Below, piece after piece: positions 9,006-15,631 of a DNA stretch of 64,000 bases; the first letter of the stretch is position 1, and every line of letters starts with the position of its first letter. Where the stretch lies: contig NZ_CP060828.1 in assembly GCF_014489635.1 (NCBI RefSeq), positions 7,924,001 through 7,988,000 of the forward strand, given 5' to 3'. The DNA comes from Streptomyces roseirectus. Lineage in GTDB: Bacteria; Actinomycetota; Actinomycetes; Streptomycetales; Streptomycetaceae. The notes below the pieces were generated by a model. That model was given only the letters and a program-made list of their open reading frames with translations. It was not told the origin of the DNA and did no database searches. The position numbers and the translations under genes are program-made.

Positions 9006-9043
9006 CCTGTTCACAGGAAACGCACAACTGACAGGATCCCTGT
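9006..9043. promoter_or_regulatory. Paired perfect inverted repeats upstream of tap
   Basis: Two perfect palindromes built from the same half-site lie 25-26 bases apart centre to centre: CCTGT-TC-ACAGG at 9006-9017 and ACAGG-ATC-CCTGT at 9031-9043. They lie 35-72 bases before the tap start and look like a two-site operator for a dimeric regulator. No regulator gene is adjacent. Confidence 0.55.
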
Positions 9044-9077
9044 ACTGATTCATCAACTTCAGCACAGGAGACGGCCT

Positions 9078-10697
9078 TTGATATCCCGCAGACCGACGAG
9101 AACGATGAAGCCGGCGAACCGGACCTTCGCGTTAGGCTCCGCCGGAGTACTCGTGACGGCGACCCTGCTGGCCGGCGCCGTCACCGCGCCCACCGCGAGC
9201 GCCACCACGGGCGGCCACCACGGCAAGGACCGGGAAGCCGTCGGCACCGCGATCGCCGCCGCGCGGGCCGCGAGAGCCGGCATCGACTGGCAGGACTGCC
9301 CCGCGAGTTGGGGCCTGGAGAAGCCCATCCAGTGCGGCTGGGTGACCGTCCCGGTCGACTACGCCAAGCCCCACGGCAAGCAGATCAAGCTCGCCGTCGA
9401 CCGCATCGCCCACACCGGGACGCCCGAGGAACGTCAGGGCGCGCTCCTCTACAACCCCGGCGGCCCCGGCTCCTCCGGGCTGCGCTTCCCGCGCCGCGTC
9501 ACCACCAAGGCGCCCGTGTGGGTCAACACCGCCAAGGCGTACGACTTCGTGGGCTTCGACCCGCGCGGCGTCGGCAAGTCCGCGCCGATCTCCTGCGTCG
9601 ACCCGCAGGAGTTCGTGAAGGCGCCCAAGATGGACCCCGTACCCGACTCCGAGGCCGACAAGCGCGCCCAGCGCAAGCTCGCCCGCGAGTACGCCGAGGG
9701 GTGCGCCGAACGCGGCGGCGCCCTGCTGCCGCACCTGACGACCGCGAACAGCGCGCGCGACCTCGACGTCATCCGCGCCGCGCTCGGCGAGAAGAAGCTC
9801 AACTTCCTCGGCGCGTCCTACGGCACCTACCTCGGCGCGGTCTACAGCACCCTGTTCCCGACCCACGTGCGCCGGATGGTGTTCGACAGCGTCGTGAACC
9901 CCTCGAAGGAGAAGATCTGGTACCAGGCCAACCTGGACCAGGACGTCGCCTTCGAGTCCCGCTGGCGCGACTGGCAGGACTGGGTCGCCGCCAACGACGC
10001 CGCCTTCCACCTCGGGACCACGCGCGACCAGGTCCAGGCGAAGTGGCTGAAGCTGCGCGCCGACGCGAAGAAGAGCCCGCTCGGCGGGGTCGTCGGACCG
10101 GCCGAGCTGATCGGCGCCTTCCAGCTCGCCCCGTACTACGACGCGCAGTGGGCGCCCGCCGCCACGCTCCTCAGTGAGTACTTCGCCGGGAACCCCCAGG
10201 CCGTGATCGACGCCGCCGCGCCCGACCTCTCCGACACGGCCGGCAACATCGCCGCCGAGAACGGCAACGCCGTCTACACGGCCGTCGAGTGCGCGGACGC
10301 CAAGTGGCCGACGGACTGGCGCACCTGGGACCGGGACAACACCCGGCTGCACAAGGACCACCCGTTCATGACGTGGTCCAACGCCTGGATGAACCTGCCC
10401 TGCGCGACCTGGTCCACGAAGCAGGGGCCGCCGGTGGAGGTGCGCACCGGCAAGGGGCTGCCGCAGACGCTCATCGTGCAGGCCGAGCGCGACGCCGCCA
10501 CGCCGTACGAGGGCGCCGTCGAACTCCACAAGCGCCTCAAGGGCTCCCGCCTCATCACCGAGAAGAACGCGGGCAACCACGGCGTGACCGCCCTGGTCAA
10601 CTCCTGCGTCAACCAGCGCGTGGACGCCTACCTCCTGCGCGGGACGCTGGACGCGGCCGACGTCGTGTGCGAACCGCACGCGGTGCCCAAGCCGTGA
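9078..10697 (+). CDS. tap: Secreted tripeptidyl aminopeptidase (S33 alpha/beta hydrolase)
   Basis: The 539-residue exported peptidase removes N-terminal tripeptides. The TTG at 9078 follows AGGAG at a 7-base spacing; an ATG at 9105 is an alternative start. A signal peptide (Arg-rich N-region, hydrophobic core, ASA cleavage region near residue 42) precedes the hydrolase domain. Visible features are the oxyanion segment NPGGPGSSG, the nucleophile elbow GASYGTYLG with Ser247, a C-terminal Asp in QAERDAATPYEGA and His in NHGVTAL. Codon 19 is the rare leucine codon TTA (9132-9134), so translation should depend on the bldA tRNA. Two palindromes upstream suggest transcriptional control as well. Confidence 0.93.
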   Translation: MISRRPTRTMKPANRTFALGSAGVLVTATLLAGAVTAPTASATTGGHHGKDREAVGTAIAAARAARAGIDWQDCPASWGLEKPIQCGWVTVPVDYAKPHGKQIKLAVDRIAHTGTPEERQGALLYNPGGPGSSGLRFPRRVTTKAPVWVNTAKAYDFVGFDPRGVGKSAPISCVDPQEFVKAPKMDPVPDSEADKRAQRKLAREYAEGCAERGGALLPHLTTANSARDLDVIRAALGEKKLNFLGASYGTYLGAVYSTLFPTHVRRMVFDSVVNPSKEKIWYQANLDQDVAFESRWRDWQDWVAANDAAFHLGTTRDQVQAKWLKLRADAKKSPLGGVVGPAELIGAFQLAPYYDAQWAPAATLLSEYFAGNPQAVIDAAAPDLSDTAGNIAAENGNAVYTAVECADAKWPTDWRTWDRDNTRLHKDHPFMTWSNAWMNLPCATWSTKQGPPVEVRTGKGLPQTLIVQAERDAATPYEGAVELHKRLKGSRLITEKNAGNHGVTALVNSCVNQRVDAYLLRGTLDAADVVCEPHAVPKP

Positions 10698-10702
10698 TTC
10701 GT

Positions 10703-10733
10703 GAGGGCGGACCGGAGCCACCGGCCCGCCCTC
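10703..10733. terminator. Bidirectional hairpin terminator between tap and the acyltransferase gene
   Basis: An 8-bp stem, GAGGGCGG at 10703-10710 and CCGCCCTC at 10726-10733, encloses a second CCGG/CCGG stem. It sits between two convergent stop codons and can serve both transcripts. Confidence 0.75.
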
Positions 10734-10736
10734 GTC

Positions 10737-11438
10737 TCAACTCAGCGGCAGCCGCGGGAACTTCTGCGCCTCCGCCTTCGCGACCGCCGCGTACTGGTCC
10801 ACGTACTCCTGCCCCGACAGCGTCAGGATCGCGTACATGATCTCGTCGGTGACGGCCCGCAGGATCGCCTTCTCGTGCTCCATCCCGGCGTACCGCGAGA
10901 AGTCCAGCGGCTTCCCGAACCGGATCGTCACCGGCCGCAGACTCGGGAATCGCTGCCCCGGCGGCTGCGCCTCGAACGTCCCGATCATCGCGCACGGCAC
11001 CACGGGCACCCCGGCGGTCAGCGCCATCACGGCGACCCCGACCTTCCCCTTGTAGAGCCGCCCGTCGTGCGACCGGGTCCCCTCGGGGTAGATCCCCAGC
11101 AGCTCCCCCTTGGAGAGCACCCCCAGCCCCTCCCGGATCGCGGCCTGCCCCGCCTCCTTCCCCGACCGGTCGACGGGAATCTGCCCCGCGCTGCGGAAGA
11201 ACGCCGCCGTCAGCCGCCCCCGCACCCCCGGCCCGGTGAAGTACTCGGCCTTCGCGAGGAACGTGATCCGCCGCTTGATGACCGCCGGCATCAGGAAGTG
11301 GTCGGAGAACGACAGATGGTTGCCCGCGACGATCGCCGCCCCGTCCTCCGGCACATGCTCAAGCCCCTCGATGCGCGGCCGGAACAACCCCCTCAACAAC
11401 GGGCCCAGCAGCACGTACTTCAACAGCCGATAGAACAA
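10737..11438 (-). CDS. 1-acyl-sn-glycerol-3-phosphate acyltransferase family protein
   Basis: The product of about 233 residues is a PlsC/LPLAT membrane-associated acyltransferase. The catalytic NHX4D box is NHLSFSD and the phosphate-binding motif is YPEGTRS. A hydrophobic N-terminal helix (KYVLLGPLLRGLF) is typical. The TTG at 11438 is chosen because it follows GCGAGGAGCGGGCC and gives the usual LFYRLLKY start; the frame extends upstream without a better site. It probably makes phosphatidic acid or another acylated lipid. It stands alone on the minus strand, 121 bases downstream of rocD. Confidence 0.9.
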   Translation of the reverse strand: MFYRLLKYVLLGPLLRGLFRPRIEGLEHVPEDGAAIVAGNHLSFSDHFLMPAVIKRRITFLAKAEYFTGPGVRGRLTAAFFRSAGQIPVDRSGKEAGQAAIREGLGVLSKGELLGIYPEGTRSHDGRLYKGKVGVAVMALTAGVPVVPCAMIGTFEAQPPGQRFPSLRPVTIRFGKPLDFSRYAGMEHEKAILRAVTDEIMYAILTLSGQEYVDQYAAVAKAEAQKFPRLPLS

Positions 11439-11559
11439 GGCCCGCTCCTCGCCCCGACGTTCCGGCAGGTCAGCCGGTACACAAAGTGGGGTCAGTGTAG
11501 GCGGGGCGAGTGACTTCGGGAACGGACCGCACCCGAACGTCCCCACGCCCCGCCCACGA

Positions 11560-12777
11560 TCAGCTCAACACCCTCCCCAACGCCGCGAGCGCCGACCGCA
11601 GTTCCTCCTCCGTCACACACAGCGGCGGGGCGATCCGGATCGTCGAACCGTGCGTGTCCTTCACCAGAACCCCCTCCCGCATCAGCCGTTCGCTGATCTC
11701 ACGGCCGGTGCCGAGCGCCGGATCCACATCCACGCCCGCCCACAGCCCCCGCGCCCGGAAGCCCACGACCCCACGGCCCACCAGGCCGGCCAGCCCCTCG
11801 CGCAGGACGACGCCCAACTCCGTGGCCCGGCTCTGGAACTCGCCCGTCTCCAGCAGCTCGACCACGGCCGTGCCGACCGCCGCCGCGAGGGGATTGCCGC
11901 CGAACGTCGAGCCGTGCTCCCCGGGACGCAGCACCTCAAGCACCTCCCGCCGCCCCACGACCGCCGACACCGGCACGATGCCCCCGCCGAGCGCCTTGCC
12001 CAGCAGCACCGCGTCGGGGACGACGCCCTCGTGCCCGACGGCGAGCGTGTGCCCCGTCCGCCCGAGCCCCGACTGGATCTCGTCCGCGATGAACAGGCAC
12101 CCCGCGCGCCGGGTCAACTCCCGTACACCGGTGAGGTATCCGTCGTCCGGGATCAGGACGCCCGCCTCGCCCTGGATCGGCTCGATCAGCACCGCCGCCG
12201 TCGTCTCGTCGATCGCCGCCTCCAGCGCCGCGAGGTCGTTGTACGGGACGATCCGGAAGCCCGGCGTGAAGGGCCCGAAACCGGCGCGGGCCGTCTCGTC
12301 GGTGGAGAAGCTGACGATCGTCGTCGTCCGGCCGTGGAAGTTGTCGGCGGCGACGACGATGGTCGCCTGGTCGGCGGGGACGCCCTTCACGTCGTACGCC
12401 CACTTGCGGGCCAGCTTGATGCCGCTCTCGACCGCCTCGGCGCCCGTGTTCATCGGGAGCATCATGTCGTAGCCGGTCAACTCGACCAGCCGACGGGCGA
12501 ATTCGGCGAGCCGGTCGTTGTGGAAGGCGCGCGAGGTGAGTGTCAGCCGGTCCAGCTGGCGGTGGGCCGCCTCGATCAGCGCGGGGTGGCGGTGGCCGAA
12601 GTTCAGCGCCGAGTAGCCGGCCAGCAGGTCGAGGTAACGGTGGCCGTCGACGTCCTCGACCCAGGCGCCCTCCGCGCGGGCCACGACGACGGGCAGCGGG
12701 TGGTAGTTGTGCGCGAGGACGGGCTCCTCGGCGCTGATCAGCTCGGCAGAGGTACGCGGGTCGGACACGGTCGTCAT
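11560..12777 (-). CDS. rocD: Ornithine aminotransferase
   Basis: The 405-residue class III PLP aminotransferase converts ornithine and 2-oxoglutarate to glutamate semialdehyde and glutamate. Features in order: NYHPLPVVVARAEG at the N-terminus, the substrate/PLP segment NTGAEAVESGIKLARKW, EPIQGEAGV, the aspartate in FIADEIQSGLGRTG, the PLP lysine in LLGKALGGG, and GSTFGGNPLA. The ATG at 12777 overlaps the stop of the dimethylargininase gene by one base, so the two are translated together. Together they take dimethylarginine-derived or arginine-derived nitrogen toward glutamate/proline. An Lrp-type regulator lies upstream in the same direction. Confidence 0.93.
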   Translation of the reverse strand: MTTVSDPRTSAELISAEEPVLAHNYHPLPVVVARAEGAWVEDVDGHRYLDLLAGYSALNFGHRHPALIEAAHRQLDRLTLTSRAFHNDRLAEFARRLVELTGYDMMLPMNTGAEAVESGIKLARKWAYDVKGVPADQATIVVAADNFHGRTTTIVSFSTDETARAGFGPFTPGFRIVPYNDLAALEAAIDETTAAVLIEPIQGEAGVLIPDDGYLTGVRELTRRAGCLFIADEIQSGLGRTGHTLAVGHEGVVPDAVLLGKALGGGIVPVSAVVGRREVLEVLRPGEHGSTFGGNPLAAAVGTAVVELLETGEFQSRATELGVVLREGLAGLVGRGVVGFRARGLWAGVDVDPALGTGREISERLMREGVLVKDTHGSTIRIAPPLCVTEEELRSALAALGRVLS

Positions 12778-13586
12778 CAGCGGATCTCCTGGGTGCAGCA
12801 CTTGATGCCGCCGCCGGCCTTGTGGAACTCGGACAGGTCGACGGGGACGGGGACGTAGCCGTGGTCGGCGAGCCGCGCGGCCAGCGCCTCGGCGCGCGGG
12901 GCGATGAAGACGTGCCGGCCGTCGGAGACGGAGTTCAGGCCGAACGCCAGCGCGTCGTCCCGGGTCGCGAGGACCGCGTCCGGGTACAGCGCCGCCAGCA
13001 CCTCGCGGCTGCCCGGCGAGAACGCCTCGGGGAAGTAGGCGATGTTGTCGTCGTCCAGGACGAACAGCGCGGTGTCCAGGTGGTAGAAGTACGGGTCGGT
13101 CAGCGTCAGCGCGATCACCGGCCGGCCGAAGAACTCCTGCGCCTCGCGGTGCGCCTCCCGCGTCGTGCGGAACCCCGTCCCGGCGAGCAGGTAGCGGCCC
13201 GTCCAGACGAGGTCGCCCTCGCCCTCGACGACGTGCTCCGGACGCCGCACGTCGTAGCCGGCGGACTTGAACCAGGTGTCGTAGTGGACGGACTCGGGGC
13301 GCCGCTCGGGCGCGTGGAACAGGGCGCCCAGCACCCGGCCGGCGACGACCACCGCCGAGTTCGCGGCGAACACCATGTCGGGCAGGCCGGGCGCGGGCTC
13401 GACGCTGTCGACGGTGTGGCCGTGGGCGCGGTAGGCGCGGATCAGCGACTGCCACTGCTCCTGCGCGAGATCGACGTCCACGGGCTTGTCGGGGTGCATC
13501 CACGGGTTGATCGCGTACCGCACGGCGAAGTGTCTGGGTTCGCAGACGAGAAAGCGCCGGGGGCGCGCCACACGGGAGTCGGACAC
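12777..13586 (-). CDS. Dimethylargininase (DDAH-like amidinotransferase-fold hydrolase)
   Basis: The product of about 269 residues belongs to the arginine deiminase / N,N-dimethylarginine dimethylaminohydrolase superfamily. Family features are PRHFAVRYAINPWM, PDMVFAANSAVV, EGEGDLVWTG, the His in YHLDTALFVL and the C-terminal catalytic Cys in GGGIKCCTQE. The GTG at 13586 is preferred because GGAGGAA lies just upstream; an ATG six codons earlier would start inside that ribosome binding site. It would yield citrulline plus dimethylamine, or act on arginine-like substrates. It overlaps rocD by one base. Confidence 0.88.
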   Translation of the reverse strand: MSDSRVARPRRFLVCEPRHFAVRYAINPWMHPDKPVDVDLAQEQWQSLIRAYRAHGHTVDSVEPAPGLPDMVFAANSAVVVAGRVLGALFHAPERRPESVHYDTWFKSAGYDVRRPEHVVEGEGDLVWTGRYLLAGTGFRTTREAHREAQEFFGRPVIALTLTDPYFYHLDTALFVLDDDNIAYFPEAFSPGSREVLAALYPDAVLATRDDALAFGLNSVSDGRHVFIAPRAEALAARLADHGYVPVPVDLSEFHKAGGGIKCCTQEIR

Positions 13587-13701
13587 AGAGGGGTTCCTCC
13601 GCATTTCCTGTGAAATCTACGAGGTGTGATCAACGGTAGGAACTCGCCCGCACGCGGTACAAGTGATCGACGTTGCGTGTCGGCGCAGGAATGCTGCGTG
13701 T

Positions 13702-14202
13702 TCAAGCCTCTTCGCGCACGTCCGGTGCGGGCTGGCTGGCGCCCGCCTCCGGAGCCTCCGGCAGCAGGTGCGACAGCACCATCACACTGATCGTCTTGCG
13801 GATGAACGGCTCCGTCCGGATCCGCTCCAGGACCTCCTCGAAGTGCCCCACGTCCCGCGCCCGCACGTGCAGCAGGGCGTCCGCCCCGCCCGTCACCGTC
13901 ATCGCCGCCACGATCTCCGGATGGTTGCGCACCACCTCCGCGAGCCGCCGAGGGGGCGCGGCGCCCTCGCAGTACACCTCCACATACGCCTCCGTGCGCC
14001 ACCCCAGCGCCGACGGCCGCACCGTCGCCGTGAACCCCGTGATCACCCCGGTCTCCCGCAGCCGGTCCACCCGCCGCTTCACCGCCGTCGGCGACAGCCC
14101 GACCGCCGCCCCGATCTCCGCGAAACTGGTCCGCGCGTTCGCCATCAGCGCCGTGACGATCTTCCGGTCCAGACCGTCGAACGAGGGCGCGCCAGAATTC
14201 AT
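13702..14202 (-). CDS. Lrp/AsnC family transcriptional regulator
   Basis: The 166-residue protein has an N-terminal AsnC helix-turn-helix (LDRKIVTALMANARTSFAEIGAAVGLSPTAVKRRVDRL, about residues 10-48) followed by the RAM effector domain. The ATG at 14202 gives MNSGAPSFDG. It lies directly upstream of, and in the same direction as, the dimethylargininase and rocD genes, with 115 bases between. Lrp/AsnC proteins commonly sense amino acids and control linked catabolic genes, so arginine/ornithine-responsive control of ddaH-rocD is the natural inference. The tail (EAPEAGASQPAPDVREEA) is probably disordered. Confidence 0.92.
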   Translation of the reverse strand: MNSGAPSFDGLDRKIVTALMANARTSFAEIGAAVGLSPTAVKRRVDRLRETGVITGFTATVRPSALGWRTEAYVEVYCEGAAPPRRLAEVVRNHPEIVAAMTVTGGADALLHVRARDVGHFEEVLERIRTEPFIRKTISVMVLSHLLPEAPEAGASQPAPDVREEA

Positions 14203-14288
14203 GCGGGCACTGTATCCAGCGACAACACGTGCACCCGCCGGCCGGAACCCCAACGGCCTACATGTGTGCACAACCCCCGTTCCCCCCG

Positions 14289-14466
14289 GTAGGCCCTGTC
14301 GCCAGATTTCCACCTGCCGGGCGGCGCCTGGCACGCGCATCTGCGGCGTTGTCGTCGGTTGCCGACGCTCCGCGTCGCCGCCCTCCTCCGCCTTGCAGCT
14401 GCACGCACCAGGCGCCGCCCGGCCCGCCCTGCGGGCGGACGGTGCAAATCTGGCGACAGGGCCTAC
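14289..14466. repeat. Long imperfect inverted repeat (MITE-like element)
   Basis: A 21-base terminal inverted repeat matches perfectly: GTAGGCCCTGTCGCCAGATT(T) at 14289-14309 and its reverse complement at 14446-14466. Inside it a second perfect 15-bp pair (CCGGGCGGCGCCTGG at 14317-14331 with 14408-14422) continues the fold, and weaker pairing runs toward the centre. The whole 178 bases can form one long cruciform or RNA hairpin. It has no coding capacity. It lies between the divergent lrp and LytTR-regulator genes and ends 11 bases before the regulator ATG. I recall similar sequences in other Streptomyces intergenic regions, but that was not checked. Confidence 0.85.
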
Positions 14467-14477
14467 ACTCCCCATTC

Positions 14478-15227
14478 ATGCTGCGAGCCCTCGCCGTCGA
14501 CGACGAACGCCCCTCCCTGGAGGAGCTGCTGTACCTGCTCAACGCCGATCCGCGGATCGGCAGTGTCGAGGGCGCGGGGGACGCGACCGAGGCGTTGCGG
14601 CGGATCAACCGGGCGCTGGAGTCGGGGCCCGGGGGGCCCGAGGCCATCGATGTGGTGTTCCTCGATATTCAGATGCCCGGGTTGGACGGGCTTGATCTCG
14701 CGCGGCTGCTCACCGGGTTCGCGCAGCCGCCGCTGATCGTGTTCGTCACCGCCCACGAGGACTTCGCGGTGCAGGCGTTCGACCTGAAGGCCGTCGACTA
14801 CGTCCTCAAGCCGGTCCGCAAGGAACGCCTCGCCGAGGCCGTGCGCCGCGCCGCCGAACTGCGCGGCGCCACCCCGCACATCCCCGTCCACGAACCCGAC
14901 CCCGACCACCTCCCCGTCGAACTCGGCGGCGTCACCCGCTTCGTCTCCGTCGACGACATCACCCACGTCGAGGCCCAGGGCGACTACGCCCGTCTGCACA
15001 CCGGGCAGGGCAGCCACCTCGTCCGCATCCCCCTGTCGACCCTGGAGGAGCGCTGGCGCGCACGCGGGTTCGTGCGCATCCACCGCCGCCACCTGGTCGC
15101 CCTGCGCCACATACGGGAACTGCGCCTGGACGCCGGCACGGTGAGCGTCCTCGTCGGCTCCGAGGAACTTCAGGTCAGCCGCCGGCACGCGCGCGAACTG
15201 CGGGACCTGCTGATGAGGAGAACGTGA
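14478..15227 (+). CDS. LytTR-domain response regulator
   Basis: The 249-residue protein has an N-terminal receiver domain (residues 1-125: VDDERP, phospho-acceptor Asp in VVFLDIQMPG near residue 62, Thr in FVTAHED, Lys in DYVLKPV) and a C-terminal LytTR DNA-binding domain (about 145-245: VEAQGDYARLHT, RIHRRHLVAL). It is the partner of the LytS-type kinase at 18399-19604, separated from it only by a DUF485 gene and a symporter gene. The ATG at 14478 has no Shine-Dalgarno sequence. A TACACT hexamer at 14464-14469, at the edge of the inverted-repeat element, could be the -10 box of a near-leaderless transcript. Confidence 0.93.
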   Translation: MLRALAVDDERPSLEELLYLLNADPRIGSVEGAGDATEALRRINRALESGPGGPEAIDVVFLDIQMPGLDGLDLARLLTGFAQPPLIVFVTAHEDFAVQAFDLKAVDYVLKPVRKERLAEAVRRAAELRGATPHIPVHEPDPDHLPVELGGVTRFVSVDDITHVEAQGDYARLHTGQGSHLVRIPLSTLEERWRARGFVRIHRRHLVALRHIRELRLDAGTVSVLVGSEELQVSRRHARELRDLLMRRT

Positions 15228-15268
15228 AGACCCCCCACCGCCCGCCGACGGCGAGGAGACTCTGACAG

Positions 15269-15631
15269 GTGCCCCACCAGGACCCCGCCGAGCGCCGCGT
15301 CACCGTCACCGGACCGCCCCGCCGCACCAGGCGCCCCTCCGGCGCCTACCGCCCGCGCACCGAGATCGACGAGCAGACCACCCTCGGCCACACCTACGTC
15401 CGCTCCCTCATGCGCTCCCAACTGCGCGCCGGGCTCACCGGGTTCGCCGTCCTCGCGCTCCTCGTCGGCCCCCTCCCGCTCGTCTTCGCCACCATGCCCG
15501 GCGCCCACCGCTCGGCCTGGTTCGCCCTCGGGTTCGGCCTGTACGTGCCGCTCGTGCTGCTCGCCCGCTGGTACGTGCGCCGCGCCGAACGCAACGAACG
15601 GGACTTCGTGCGCCTGGTCGAGGACCGATGA
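15269..15631 (+). CDS. DUF485-like small membrane protein
   Basis: The 120-residue protein has a basic, Pro/Arg-rich cytoplasmic N-terminus (to about residue 45) and two membrane helices (GLTGFAVLALLVGPLPLVFA and WFALGFGLYVPLVLLARWYV). Its size, topology and position before a solute:sodium symporter match the DUF485/YjcH proteins that precede acetate permease ActP in other bacteria. The GTG at 15269 follows GAGGAG, though the spacing is rather long. Its stop overlaps the symporter start by four bases (ATGA), so the two are translationally coupled and probably form one complex. Confidence 0.82.
   Translation: MPHQDPAERRVTVTGPPRRTRRPSGAYRPRTEIDEQTTLGHTYVRSLMRSQLRAGLTGFAVLALLVGPLPLVFATMPGAHRSAWFALGFGLYVPLVLLARWYVRRAERNERDFVRLVEDR

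Noticed and set aside
12822..13613. 263-codon plus-strand frame opposite the dimethylargininase gene
   Set aside because: It is antisense to a gene with a conserved catalytic Cys motif and one-base coupling to rocD.
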